In this document: positions 40,808 to 49,352 of the stretch, piece by piece
Position numbering within the stretch: position 1 is the stretch's first letter
Layout: the number at the start of each line of letters is the position of its first letter
Source of the DNA: Lactobacillus sp.
Lineage (GTDB): Bacteria; Bacillota; Bacilli; Lactobacillales; Lactobacillaceae
Assembly: GCA_022651245.1 (NCBI GenBank)
Contig: JALCQM010000015.1
Coordinates: 1 to 60,015 of the forward strand
Direction of reading: 5' to 3'
DNA: 60,015 bases
Program-made: the position numbers and the translations under genes
The notes under the pieces: generated by a model
Told to the model about the DNA's origin: nothing
The model's database searches: none
Seen by the model: only the letters and a program-made list of their open reading frames with translations

Positions 40808-41866
40808 CTATAATCCTGGCTTTTGATTCAACTGAATCTGGTCTTGCGCCACGGTGAAATATGGGACGGCTAATGTTTCAGTACTCATATAAGCCGCATC
40901 CAAGTCCACATATTTGACATTCGCATGACTGGCAACAAAGGCGACGGCGGCGGCCAGGCTGACTTGTGACTCGATCATACAGCCCACCATGCAACCGATG
41001 CCGTTGGCGGCGCACAGCGCATCGATTTTGAGGGCTTCGCTCAAGCCCCCGGTTTTCATCAATTTGATGTTGATCAGATCACACGCCTGCGTGGCGATCA
41101 AGGCCTGGGCGTCGCGGTAAGAATGGACGCTTTCGTCTGCCATGATCGGAATCTGGCTCGCCGCGGTCACCTGTCGCAAGCCTGCTAGGTTGGCGGCCTT
41201 GACCGGCTGTTCGATGAAGTCGATCGGTAACTGGCGGGCGCTAAACGCCGCCACCGCGTTCAGTGCCTCCTTGGTAGTCCACGCCTGATTGGCATCAAGC
41301 CTTAAGTGGATATCCGGGCCGACGGCGGCGATTGCTTCGATGCGCGCGATGTCTGCATTCAGCGGCAAGGTGCCGAGCTTGACCTTCAACGCCGTAAAAC
41401 CAGCGGCTACGTGCGTGTGGGCCGCAGTGATCATCGTGTCGGTCGCGGCGATCCCCAAGGTGTAATCCGTGGTGACCGGCCGCACGGCGCCGCCCAGCAA
41501 AGCGGTTAACGGGACGCCAAAAAGCTGGGCGCGTAAATCGTACAAAGCGATCTCGACGGCTGCTTTGGCGGGACTGTTATGTTCGATCGCAGCGTGCACC
41601 TGCGCTAATAGCGCGTTGAACGCCGTTAGGTCGGCCCCGGTCACGATTGGCGCGAGCACCTCATTGACGACCGTCAGACACGTCGCTAGCGTGTCACCGG
41701 TGACGACTTCGTTCGGCGTCGCTGCCCCATGACCTTGGCGGCCGTCCGCCAGCGTCACGGTCACGTAGACACTTTGCATGTCGGTGACGGTGTGTTTAGC
41801 CGTGGTGAATGGGTGCGTCAATGGCGCGGCCTTGACCGTGCCTTGCAGTGATTGAATGATCGGCAT
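40808..41866 (-). CDS. L-Ala-D/L-Glu epimerase-like enolase-superfamily enzyme (352 aa)
   Basis: Probably epimerises L-Ala-L/D-Glu from murein peptides. The barrel shows the expected residues: KVKLG (KxK base), LRLDANQAW, DFIEQPV, MADES and LINIKLMKTGG. The ATG at 41866 has AGGGAGG upstream; the frame upstream to 42139 overlaps the DUF3800 gene and is low-complexity shadow. The neighbouring peptide transporter fits murein or peptide recycling. Dipeptide specificity is not certain. Confidence 0.88.
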   Translation of the reverse strand: MPIIQSLQGTVKAAPLTHPFTTAKHTVTDMQSVYVTVTLADGRQGHGAATPNEVVTGDTLATCLTVVNEVLAPIVTGADLTAFNALLAQVHAAIEHNSPAKAAVEIALYDLRAQLFGVPLTALLGGAVRPVTTDYTLGIAATDTMITAAHTHVAAGFTALKVKLGTLPLNADIARIEAIAAVGPDIHLRLDANQAWTTKEALNAVAAFSARQLPIDFIEQPVKAANLAGLRQVTAASQIPIMADESVHSYRDAQALIATQACDLINIKLMKTGGLSEALKIDALCAANGIGCMVGCMIESQVSLAAAVAFVASHANVKYVDLDAAYMSTETLAVPYFTVAQDQIQLNQKPGL

Positions 41867-41943
41867 CGCGATCCCTCCCTTTTCCAACGCAATGATAGCG
41901 CATGCATTCAGCATAGCGCACCGCGGCCGCCGCGGCAATCCCC

Positions 41944-42897
41944 TTAGCGGCGGTCGGCCATGAGCTGGCGAAAAGCGGTTTGGTAATCCGCAAACAACGG
42001 GAGCATCCCGAGTAAATCGAAATCCGCCACCCGCACGCCTAGTTGCCACAACCGCAACGGTCTCAGCTGGCTCGCCGCGTACGCGACAAAATCGGCCGCC
42101 TGCACCCCTAGGCTGGCTTTGGAATCGACCCAGGTGCAAGACAGCGTCACTGTTCGCCCTAACGCTGTCTGCACATAGGCCACTAAGTGCGCCTCTAACT
42201 GCTGCACGAGCGCCGGGTCGATGTTAGCGGGCCCATCGAGAAACAGCGTGAATTGGGACTGGGCCGGTGTGGCGGCAATCAAAGCTAGTATGGCGGTAAA
42301 ATAGGGAAACAGCAATCCGGCCCGCTTCGGCATTTGATCGAGGCGATCGCCTGGGAAAGTAAAAATGAAGCGGCTTGCCGAATCTTGCGAGATGGTGCGA
42401 ATGATCGGGGCCAAATCACTCACGGCTCTCGTGCGCGCTTTGATCTCGTTTCCTGGTCGCCACCCATGCGGATACAATTGCTGGCGCAGCATGGCAAAAT
42501 CGTGGGCACTCGCCTGCGTGACCAAGCTGATTCTTAGTTGCCCTTCAAGCATGGACTCGTCCACATAAGCGACGCCGACCGCCGCTTCTTGGCTGCGGTG
42601 GATCAAAAGGGGTTGCAGTCGTGGACTGACCGGCCGCGGGCCTTTTGGTTTCGGTAACCCCCGGCCAGGCTTCACGTTATAATCCGGTTTAGCTTTACCG
42701 TCTTGGCGAAGATAATTATGCCGGTGCGGGATCGCGAGCCATGCGTCCACTTTGGTTTGGGTCGCCGCGCTGACCGGCTCGCCGCGGAACACCTTGGCTA
42801 AGGTTGCCGTTGAGATACCAATGAGATTCGCCAAGTCCACCTTCTTGTACCCTTTGCGCCGGTTGTAGTCATTCAACATCGTGATTTGATTTTCCAT
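41944..42897 (-). CDS. HTH-DUF3800 fusion protein (317 aa)
   Basis: The N-terminus (NRRKGYKKVDLANLIGISTATLAKVFRGEPVS, about 12-43) is an XRE-type helix-turn-helix. From about 105 onward, VGVAYVDESMLEG...TWVDSKASLGVQAADFVAYA matches DUF3800, an RNase H-like fold with acidic residues often found in defence or mobile contexts. The Pro/Lys linker between them is basic. GGAGG 7 nt before the ATG. The combination suggests a self-regulated nuclease-like protein; activity is unproven. Confidence 0.78.
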   Translation of the reverse strand: MENQITMLNDYNRRKGYKKVDLANLIGISTATLAKVFRGEPVSAATQTKVDAWLAIPHRHNYLRQDGKAKPDYNVKPGRGLPKPKGPRPVSPRLQPLLIHRSQEAAVGVAYVDESMLEGQLRISLVTQASAHDFAMLRQQLYPHGWRPGNEIKARTRAVSDLAPIIRTISQDSASRFIFTFPGDRLDQMPKRAGLLFPYFTAILALIAATPAQSQFTLFLDGPANIDPALVQQLEAHLVAYVQTALGRTVTLSCTWVDSKASLGVQAADFVAYAASQLRPLRLWQLGVRVADFDLLGMLPLFADYQTAFRQLMADRR

Positions 42898-42962
42898 CAG
42901 CGGGCCTCCATGCGCTTTTCTTCAGCGTAGCACGCGATGTCGTGACAACGAAATATTTTGGT

Positions 42963-43026
42963 TTATGTCAAAAAAGCGCCTGTGCACCACGATTCGAGAC
43001 TCAAATCGTGACGCGCAGGCGCCGGT
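42963..43026 (-). terminator. BCCT gene terminator
   Basis: Long hairpin GGCGCCTGCGCGTCACGATT / AATCGTGGTGCACAGGCGC followed by TTTTTT on the minus strand. Confidence 0.85.
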
Positions 43027-43056
43027 GTGACTGCATTTTCAGTTGGTTAGAAGTGA

Positions 43057-44652
43057 CTAGTCGTGCACTGAATCATGCGCCACTGGCAATACCGTTGGCA
43101 GTCGCCGCTTGGATTTGGCTGGCACTGGTGTCGCGACCACACTGCGGTCTTTGACCAAGACTTGCCAGGTGGAGACGATCAGCAGTCCGGAGACAAAGAT
43201 CAGCGGGAAGCCGGCGACAGAACAGATGGCTTGCACCGTCTGGAACCCACCGACGAACACGATCCCGAAAGCAAACAACATGAAGATGCCCATCCACACC
43301 ATCCGGTTGAACACACTCGGCTGTTGCGTCGGCCGCAAGTGACTCGATGTGAACGCCGAGACGATGTACGCAGATGAGGAGACAGTGGTCGCCAGGAAGA
43401 TGAAACAAGAGACCCCGTAAACCACCAACATGATGTATTTGAACGGTAAGGTCGCCAGTACTTGGGCGATCGCTGCCGCTTGGCCTTGGGTGTTCAGGGT
43501 ATGGATCAAGTCCACCGCACCACTTTGTTGTAGCGCAAGGGAATAACCGCCTAAGATGGCATAGAAGCTCATGCACCCCAGCGCCCCGAAACCTAGCATC
43601 CCGAAGATCACCTGCCGGATCGTGCGGCCTTTGGAGATCCGGGCGATGAACAGACCCATGAATGGCATGTAGGTCAGCCACCAGCCCCAGTAGAACACGG
43701 TTTCGGATTTGACCGGATCGACGCCGTGGCCCATGGCCGTGGTCAACCCGGTACTCATCGCGGCAAAATGCGAAACCAGCAAACCGAGACTATGAAACTC
43801 GGTGCGGATCAAGTTGCCGGTCGGCCCGACAAATAACACGATCGCCAAAAAGCCAATGGCAGTCCAGATATGTGCCGAACTCAAGCGGTCGATCCCGCCT
43901 TTTAGCCCTTGGACCATGGTCAAGGCGAAGATCACCAATAAGACCACAAACATCGCGAGCTTCAACCAGATCGTGTCGCTGACACCGGTGAGCTGGGCAA
44001 TGATTTTTGCCAGCACTGGAATTTCCATGCCGACAGAAGAGCCAATGCCGCCCATGATCCCGAAGACGACCAGAAAGTTAACGACCAGTCGAAGCGTCCG
44101 TTTGGTGCGGCCGGTACCTTGTAGCATAGGCATCGCGTCACTCAACGCCAACACGTGCACGTGCTTGTTGAACATCATGTAGGCGATGATCACCGCCGCA
44201 GACGCGAACATCATCCAGGCCATCGGTCCCCAGTCGAATTGCCCAAGCATATGGGCATTCTGGTAATTCTGCGCGGACATGGCCTTCGCCCCGAATAGCG
44301 GGTGTTGGACGTACCGCAGGGGATCGACCATGCTGAGCATCAAAATACTGGCATCGATCGCGGTCGCAAAGACCATGCTCCCCCACTGGAAGTTACTGTA
44401 TTGGGGTTTATCGTCAGCGCAGCCGAGCTTGATGCGGCCGAAGTGGCTGCAAGCAATATACAAGAAAAAGCCGAAGTTGATGATGTAGATCCCTAAGTAC
44501 AGCCAACTGAAGCGTGCCGTGATCCCGCTCATCAGCGCACTGAGAAGCGTTTTGATCTGGGTGCCGCCTAGCAGCAGCCCGACAGACACGAACAAGAATA
44601 ATGCCACAGTTGGGATGAAAAGCCGTTTGTTGATATTTTGTCGATTAAAAAT
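43057..44652 (-). CDS. BCCT-family betaine/choline/carnitine transporter, probable ATT start (531 aa)
   Basis: 12-helix osmolyte transporter; FYWGWWLTYMPFMGLFIARISKGRTIRQVIFG is the BCCT signature, with the Trp-rich helix 8. No ATG/GTG start fits: the first GTG (44607) lacks a ribosome site and would remove part of helix 1. An in-frame extension MFNRQNINKRLFIPTVALFLF begins at ATT (44650-44652), exactly 7 nt after AGGAG. ATT is a rare but documented start. Alternatives are the GTG or a point mutation of ATG. The upstream leader (44665-44820) is GC-rich and structured. Confidence 0.82.
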   Translation of the reverse strand: MFNRQNINKRLFIPTVALFLFVSVGLLLGGTQIKTLLSALMSGITARFSWLYLGIYIINFGFFLYIACSHFGRIKLGCADDKPQYSNFQWGSMVFATAIDASILMLSMVDPLRYVQHPLFGAKAMSAQNYQNAHMLGQFDWGPMAWMMFASAAVIIAYMMFNKHVHVLALSDAMPMLQGTGRTKRTLRLVVNFLVVFGIMGGIGSSVGMEIPVLAKIIAQLTGVSDTIWLKLAMFVVLLVIFALTMVQGLKGGIDRLSSAHIWTAIGFLAIVLFVGPTGNLIRTEFHSLGLLVSHFAAMSTGLTTAMGHGVDPVKSETVFYWGWWLTYMPFMGLFIARISKGRTIRQVIFGMLGFGALGCMSFYAILGGYSLALQQSGAVDLIHTLNTQGQAAAIAQVLATLPFKYIMLVVYGVSCFIFLATTVSSSAYIVSAFTSSHLRPTQQPSVFNRMVWMGIFMLFAFGIVFVGGFQTVQAICSVAGFPLIFVSGLLIVSTWQVLVKDRSVVATPVPAKSKRRLPTVLPVAHDSVHD

Positions 44653-44664
44653 AAAGAGACTCCT

Positions 44665-44820
44665 AGTTCCCGTCGACCCCTATCGCAAAAACGTCCCTGC
44701 CAGGCAACGGGTCACAGACGCCGTCGGTAGTGCCTGCGGTGACATCACGGCCACCGTTCCCCCCTCGTTTGCACCAGGGGCTTGACGCTTTCACGATTAC
44801 CAAACTACCCGCAGGCAGTC
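44665..44820 (-). promoter_or_regulatory. Structured 5' leader of the BCCT gene (candidate)
   Basis: Several pairings are visible (CCCCT/AGGGG; CGGTG/CACCG; GCC-rich stems), giving a compact folded leader of about 150 nt. I cannot match it to a known riboswitch with confidence. Confidence 0.3.
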
Positions 44821-44833
44821 TGATCTTACTGCT

Positions 44834-45415
44834 TTATTTGTCGGTGATCACATCCCCATTTGCGTCCAGGCGGTGAATGACCCGCGCTGGGTTACCTGCG
44901 ATCACAACATCATCACCAAACGACTTGGTCACCACAGAACCGGCCCCGACCACGACGCGACTACCGAGGGTCACCCCAGGTAGCAGCGATGCATGGCCGC
45001 CGATCCACACGCTATCGCCGATCGTGATCGGCTTACCTAACTCGACATCAGCATCCCGCAAGCGTGCCGCAAGCGGGTGGACCGGCGTGTAAAACCCCAC
45101 GTCCGGGCCGACATAGCAATGCGCCCCGATCGTGATCGGGCACGTGTCGAGCAGCGTCAGGTCATAGTTTGCGTAGAAGTGCTCGCCGATATGGATGTTG
45201 AACCCATAGTCAAAGGCGATCCCGGCTTCAGCGAAAAAGTCTTCCCCAACATCCGCAAACAAGTCCTTGAGCTGGCCATTGCGAGCATCGTTATCTGCCA
45301 ACTGATTGATCTGCAACAATTGCTGCCGCACCAGTTTCCGCCGCGCGATCAACTCCGCGTCGAACTGGTCATAAGGTTTCCCGGCAGTCATTTTTTCTCT
45401 TTCAGTTTCCATCAT
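44834..45415 (-). CDS. Maltose/galactoside O-acetyltransferase family (LbH, 193 aa)
   Basis: Left-handed beta-helix acetyltransferase. The N-terminus EKMTAGKPYDQFDAELIARRKLVRQQL is the MAT/GAT domain. Hexapeptide repeats follow (ITIGAHCYVGPDVGFYTPVHPL with catalytic His, ITIGDSVWIGGHASLLPGVTLGSRVVVGAGSVVTKS). Uses acetyl-CoA and a sugar acceptor. Translation start is uncertain (three nearby ATGs, weak sites); the full N-terminus is retained. Confidence 0.92.
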   Translation of the reverse strand: MMETEREKMTAGKPYDQFDAELIARRKLVRQQLLQINQLADNDARNGQLKDLFADVGEDFFAEAGIAFDYGFNIHIGEHFYANYDLTLLDTCPITIGAHCYVGPDVGFYTPVHPLAARLRDADVELGKPITIGDSVWIGGHASLLPGVTLGSRVVVGAGSVVTKSFGDDVVIAGNPARVIHRLDANGDVITDK

Positions 45416-45587
45416 GCTACTAGCATATCACTGATTGCCCCGTTTGTGAAAGTTTGCTTTGAGATATTGCCGGACGGGCATTTTTTGCACCCAAAATTTC
45501 ACAAAGTTTCTGGAAGCCCTGAGGCGGCCTAGACCCCGGCATCATGCCAAAACGAGCGATCAAGACCGCACCTCAAAATGTCAATGA

Positions 45588-45647
45588 CGCCGAAATACCC
45601 TGCCCTATCAATTTTTAAAAACTGACGTGGCAGGGTACTTCGGCTTA
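45588..45647. repeat. Long inverted repeat between convergent/tandem genes
   Basis: GCCGAAaTACCCTGCC and GGCAGGGTAcTTCGGC, 25-nt loop. No T-run; possibly an mRNA end structure of the quinone reductase gene. Confidence 0.6.
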
Positions 45648-45659
45648 GGTCGATAACTG

Positions 45660-46610
45660 TTATGGCTGGAGCAAAATTTTTCCTATACTGTGCCCACTCT
45701 CAAGTGCTTCGTGAGCGGCGCGACCATCGCGCAATTTGAAAATGGTGGGCGTCGGTGCGGCGACTTGGCCGCGGCGCAGATAATCAAACAAACGCTCTGC
45801 GCGGGTCTGGCGCGCTTGGGAGGAGGTTAAATAATCCCACAGATCCCCCGTCAACAAGGATTTCGACGCCGCCAGCAACTTGACCGGCTCTACTGGCGGC
45901 GGGTCGCCGCCTGCCATGCCGTAAAAAACCACTTTTCCTAAGTGCTTCGTCACCGCGAAGCTGGTCGCTAGTGTGCTACCGACCCCATCGAACACCGTGT
46001 CAAACCAGTCAGTGTGCGTCGTAGCCCAGTCCGTCCCGCGACGAAAGACGGCCGTCGCGCCGTTGCGTTCACCGATGGCCTGTTTTTGCGCACTGGAAGC
46101 GACACCGTAGACCGCGACGCCATCTGCGACCAATATCTGCGTCAATAACTGGCCGACGCCGCCGCTGATCCCGTGGATCAAGACCCGCTCACCCGCCTTA
46201 TTTTGCGCCAAATCATGGGCCAAAAAATCCGCCGTCAACCCTTGCAAGCCGACGCTGGCAGCGGCAACATCGCTGATGTCAGCCGGAATCGGAATGGCGT
46301 TAGCCTGCGGGATCGCGACTAGTTCGGCGTTGGCAAATGGCACATCGACCGCCAAAATCCGGTCCCCTAGCGCCACCCTGTGAACCTGCGAGCCCAGCGC
46401 GACGACCCTGCCCACCGCCTCGTAGCCATCAATATAGGGCTGCCGTTGCTCGATGTGGTACGTCCCGCGCCGGCGATAGATATCGGCGAAATTCAACCCA
46501 ATGTTAGTCGTCTTCACCAAGACCGTATCGGCAGCCACGACTGGATCGCTCACCGGCCCGTACTGCAACACCTCAGGGCTACCAAACGTTTCAAAATATA
46601 ATGCCTGCAT
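45660..46610 (-). CDS. Zinc-independent NADPH:quinone oxidoreductase (MDR family, 316 aa)
   Basis: Medium-chain dehydrogenase/reductase of the quinone oxidoreductase type. N-terminal GroES-like domain (MQALYFETFGSPEVLQYG), Rossmann loop VLIHGISGGVGQLLTQIL, and no zinc-ligand cysteines. ATG at 46610 with AGGTG upstream is preferred to the GTG at 46619. Likely acts on quinones or reactive carbonyls. Confidence 0.92.
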   Translation of the reverse strand: MQALYFETFGSPEVLQYGPVSDPVVAADTVLVKTTNIGLNFADIYRRRGTYHIEQRQPYIDGYEAVGRVVALGSQVHRVALGDRILAVDVPFANAELVAIPQANAIPIPADISDVAAASVGLQGLTADFLAHDLAQNKAGERVLIHGISGGVGQLLTQILVADGVAVYGVASSAQKQAIGERNGATAVFRRGTDWATTHTDWFDTVFDGVGSTLATSFAVTKHLGKVVFYGMAGGDPPPVEPVKLLAASKSLLTGDLWDYLTSSQARQTRAERLFDYLRRGQVAAPTPTIFKLRDGRAAHEALESGHSIGKILLQP

Positions 46611-46663
46611 TGCACTCACCTATCATCATTTGTTATGGCGTCGTTGCGGCTTTCGTGCGTCAT

Positions 46664-46999
46664 TCATAGCCACCGAACTTGGTAAAGCTGGAGTAGCGCA
46701 AAAACGACCATGGCCACGAAGACCAGCGCCAATAAACGCCATTCGCTGACCGTCACCATGGGTAAAGCCTCCAAGCCGTCACGCCGGCGTGCGCGGACAC
46801 TGACGCGTTCGCAAAGCCAAGCGACCACAAACAGCAACACGGGCTCTAAGTATAACCCACTGGGGCCAAACCAACTGTCTGGAACCCCGATGCCATTAAA
46901 GTGCATCACGATTTGACGTGGCGCTAAGATAAAGAGAATTAGTGAGAAAACAAACGATACTAGCACCATCCCCCAATTCATGATCCGATAATGTGCCAT
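46664..46999 (-). CDS. DUF1648-like membrane protein (111 aa)
   Basis: Three hydrophobic helices with IVMHFNGIGVPDSWFGPSG after the first, matching the DUF1648 motif (P..HFN..G..D.W) seen at the N-terminus of SdpI-type immunity proteins. The SdpI domain itself is absent. No partner toxin gene nearby. Confidence 0.65.
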   Translation of the reverse strand: MAHYRIMNWGMVLVSFVFSLILFILAPRQIVMHFNGIGVPDSWFGPSGLYLEPVLLFVVAWLCERVSVRARRRDGLEALPMVTVSEWRLLALVFVAMVVFALLQLYQVRWL

Positions 47000-47035
47000 G
47001 ATGATCTGCCTACCTTTCCTTGTGATCGTAATGCA

Positions 47036-47404
47036 CTATGCGTCGCCTCGTTGAATCCTGGCGAGTTGGGCTAACCCGTGCTCGATATCGCGACGGGAAT
47101 AGTTGAATTGAGTTAGTTGCTGGTCAGAGAAGCCATTCACCGTTTCAAAATACCAAGTCCCCAGCGCAATGAATTGCTCTTCAGCTAGCGCATACCGCCG
47201 ACTGAATAAAAACCGCGTCGCCTCATTCAGTTCTCCGGCCGCAATGGCTTGTTCAAGTTGCGCTTGAAACGGCAGTCTTTGGGTCTTTTTTTGCGGGAAG
47301 ACAATCTCGTTGCCAGAATTGCCACCGCCTTTTGCCAGTAGGTAGCCAAGCCCTTGGGAAAAGGCCTTGATCTGGCGAAGCAGCACGTCGTTTTCTTCTT
47401 GCAT
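47036..47404 (-). CDS. DUF6483-like small protein (122 aa)
   Basis: Starts MQEENDVLLRQIKAFSQGLGYLL, a pattern of Firmicute DUF6483 proteins, and is helical throughout, with a TPR-like middle (ALAEEQFIALGTWYFETVNGF). ATG at 47404 preferred (AGGGATG upstream). Function unknown. Confidence 0.6.
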   Translation of the reverse strand: MQEENDVLLRQIKAFSQGLGYLLAKGGGNSGNEIVFPQKKTQRLPFQAQLEQAIAAGELNEATRFLFSRRYALAEEQFIALGTWYFETVNGFSDQQLTQFNYSRRDIEHGLAQLARIQRGDA

Positions 47405-47500
47405 CGGCACCATCCCTCGTCTGGATTGTAATCTTTTTCACAACTGGTGACAATGGCGCAAAAAAGCCAGGGACCGCTTCTCCTAGTCCTTGGCAACCCG

Positions 47501-48016
47501 TTAAATATCAGCTTCCATCAACCAATCGTGCTGTGGGTCTTGGCCGACCACGAAGGCGTGCTCGCCCACTTTTTGGAAGCCGCGGTGAGCATAAAATGCC
47601 TTAGCCGGTTCGTTGTGCTCCCAAACCCCTAAGGCAATTTTGACTTTGCCCCGCGCCTTGGCTTGCACTAACGCCTGGGCGTATAGCAAACTCGCTAAGC
47701 CGTGCCGCTTATAGTCAGGCAAAATGTAGATGCGCTCAAGCTCCAGCGCGTTGTGGGCCTGAACATCTGCCGTAACGGCAGTATCAACGTTCAGTTTCAT
47801 GTACCCGGCCGGCCGCTCGTCAACTGTCGCAAACCAAAACGTGCTACCACTGGTATGTAGTTCTCGCATGAGCTGAGCAGGTGCGTAAGCTGTCGCCAAA
47901 AATTGTTGCATATCGGTTGGGGCCGTGTTGGCAGCGAACGTATCCGCAAAGGTGGTCCGTGCCATCTGGACTAACGCCGGAATATCTGCTTCAGTCACTT
48001 GTCTAATTGCGTGCAT
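47501..48016 (-). CDS. GNAT N-acetyltransferase, PaiA-like (171 aa)
   Basis: Acetyl-CoA dependent transferase. ELERIYILPDYKRHGLASLLYAQAL contains the acetyl-CoA loop (RxxGxA), and LGVWEHNEPAKAFYAHRGFQKVGEHAFVVG is the GNAT C-terminus. The overall pattern resembles spermine/spermidine acetyltransferase PaiA. It follows a MarR gene by 28 bp, probably in one operon. Confidence 0.85.
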   Translation of the reverse strand: MHAIRQVTEADIPALVQMARTTFADTFAANTAPTDMQQFLATAYAPAQLMRELHTSGSTFWFATVDERPAGYMKLNVDTAVTADVQAHNALELERIYILPDYKRHGLASLLYAQALVQAKARGKVKIALGVWEHNEPAKAFYAHRGFQKVGEHAFVVGQDPQHDWLMEADI

Positions 48017-48043
48017 AAGTCATCCTTTCGTTTACCTGTGTCC

Positions 48044-48496
48044 TTAGTACAGCCGCTTGCCACCGTTTTTGACGAGCTGCCAATCGGCATCGACGTTGGC
48101 ACACATTTGGTTCAATAGCCGCGTCAAGGTCGCGACCTCATCTGGACTCATGCCGTCTAAGGCGCGCTTTAGCGAGTATAGATTTTCGCGATGGATCGGT
48201 GCGTAAGCCTGTTGCCCCGCTTCTGTCGCGAAAAGTAAACTCGACTTCGCATTATTGGGATCAGGGCGCTTGACCACGAAGCCTTGCTGGCACAGCTTCG
48301 TGACGCTGCGCGCGACCGTGGCCCGATCCACTTTCAACTGATTAACTAACTGTTCTTGAATGATCCCCGGCTGTTCGACAATACGCACTAAGTATAAGTA
48401 TTGTCCCCGCGTGAGCGCCAGCGCCCGAAACTCAATATTTGAAATGCTATCCAGGGCCCGAGCAATCACCCCGACTGCGCGTAACGCATCCAACAT
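48044..48496 (-). CDS. MarR-family transcriptional regulator (150 aa)
   Basis: Winged-helix dimeric repressor: GQYLYLVRIVEQPGIIQEQLVNQLKVDRATVARSVTKLCQQGFVVKRPDPNNAKSSLLFAT is the full MarR DNA-binding domain and wing. First gene of an operon with the GNAT gene; probably controls both. Confidence 0.9.
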   Translation of the reverse strand: MLDALRAVGVIARALDSISNIEFRALALTRGQYLYLVRIVEQPGIIQEQLVNQLKVDRATVARSVTKLCQQGFVVKRPDPNNAKSSLLFATEAGQQAYAPIHRENLYSLKRALDGMSPDEVATLTRLLNQMCANVDADWQLVKNGGKRLY

Positions 48497-48604
48497 GGCT
48501 TCACCTGCTTTCTGTTAATGAGTATACGGATTTGTGTTGCAAATGCAACACGAAAATCCGCCTTCTTTTCAGCCGTCCGGCCTGCCGACCCACTTCAACT
48601 GCTT

Positions 48605-48665
48605 AAAGTTAATTTTGAATTGATTTTGTCTTTAACTATGTTAATATTAATTCAACAAAGTTAAA
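48605..48665 (+). promoter_or_regulatory. Promoter and repeated AAAGTTAA boxes before the DUF2089 gene
   Basis: TTGATT with 16-bp spacer and TAATAT (ending near 48655). AAAGTTAA occurs at 48605-48612 and about 48657-48664, with the reverse TTTAACT at about 48630, so boxes bracket the promoter; consistent with autoregulation. Confidence 0.5.
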
Positions 48666-48678
48666 AGGAGGACCGGAC

Positions 48679-48957
48679 ATGGACTGGTTTCTGGAACTTG
48701 CACCCGAAGATCAAGAGTTTATTAAACAATTTTTATTGGCCTCCGGTTCCTTGAAGCAATTGGCAAAAGTGTATGACGTCAGCTACCCGACAGTGCGTAC
48801 GCGCGTCGACCGGTTAATTGAGAAGATCAAAGTCCTCGCTCAAACCGGCGGTAGCAGTTTCGAGGCTAAAGTGATGCAAATGGTCGTAGATGACAAATTG
48901 CCGTTAGCTTCAGCAAAGGAAATCATTAGAAGTTATCAGGAGGAGAAAAATGAGTGA
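48679..48957 (+). CDS. DUF2089-family HTH protein (92 aa)
   Basis: LASGSLKQLAKVYDVSYPTVRTRVDRLIEKI (about 21-51) is a sigma-like helix-turn-helix. The start MDWFLELAPEDQEFIKQFL fits DUF2089. GGAGG upstream. It overlaps the next gene by 8 bp. Likely a local autoregulator of this two-gene operon. Confidence 0.82.
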   Translation: MDWFLELAPEDQEFIKQFLLASGSLKQLAKVYDVSYPTVRTRVDRLIEKIKVLAQTGGSSFEAKVMQMVVDDKLPLASAKEIIRSYQEEKNE

Positions 48958-49243
48958 ACTAAAAGGGTTGTTAATGGGCGTTGCGATTGCCGCCATCTTG
49001 TATGGTTTAATGCGTTATCTGCCGAAGTGGTTTGGGGCCGCCCCAATGCTCTTATTTCTTGGCTTTATGCTTTGGCTCATGGTCACCCACGGACACGGTA
49101 GCCTGGTCGCCAAGCTGGTTGTGTTAGTCGTCGGTGAAAGTGTGCTCGGGACGATCTGGACCGATGCGACGAAACAACGGCAAAAACGCTTGAAAAAAGA
49201 AATGGAAAAGATGGAAGCCAAGGACTATTCGTCAGGCAAATAA
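48950..49243 (+). CDS. Small membrane protein (97 aa)
   Basis: Two to three helices (LLMGVAIAAILYGLM; MLLFLGFMLWLMVTHGHG; LVAKLVVLVVGESVLGTIW) then a basic/acidic coiled tail (KQRQKRLKKEMEKMEAKD). AGGAGG upstream, inside the DUF2089 gene. Partner of the preceding regulator; function unknown. Confidence 0.75.
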   Translation: MSELKGLLMGVAIAAILYGLMRYLPKWFGAAPMLLFLGFMLWLMVTHGHGSLVAKLVVLVVGESVLGTIWTDATKQRQKRLKKEMEKMEAKDYSSGK

Positions 49244-49246
49244 AAC

Positions 49247-49286
49247 AAAAAGCCGTTCACTTGTCGCAAGTGGATGGCTTTTTCTA
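49247..49286 (+). terminator. Terminator of the DUF2089 operon
   Basis: AAAAAGCCGTTCACTTG-tcgc-AAGTGGATGGCTTTTT, strong stem with T5. Confidence 0.88.
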
Positions 49287-49289
49287 ATG

Positions 49290-49352
49290 GGCGGGTGTCA
49301 GATTTGAACCTGCGGGCAATTATAGATCACTGGTGCGACAGATTTCGAGTTG
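49290..49352 (-). pseudogene. Degenerate 3' half of a tRNA-Ser gene (att remnant)
   Basis: On the minus strand ACTCGAAATCTGTCG is followed by a variable-arm-like stretch, GGTTCAAATC and an acceptor-like end. It shares ACTCGAAATC-Y-GTCG with the fragment at 58376-58433. The T stem no longer pairs well and there is no 5' half, so it is not a working tRNA. Confidence 0.55.

Noticed and set aside
41867-42139. N-terminal extension of the epimerase
   Set aside because: Overlaps the DUF3800 gene, Arg/Gly-rich shadow sequence; AGGGAGG sits before the ATG at 41866.
44665-44820. c-di-AMP (ydaO) riboswitch or T-box call for the BCCT leader
   Set aside because: Conserved signatures not found by eye; kept only as an unassigned structured leader.
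49290-49352. Functional tRNA gene
   Set aside because: Only a degenerate 3' half; no D arm or 5' acceptor strand.
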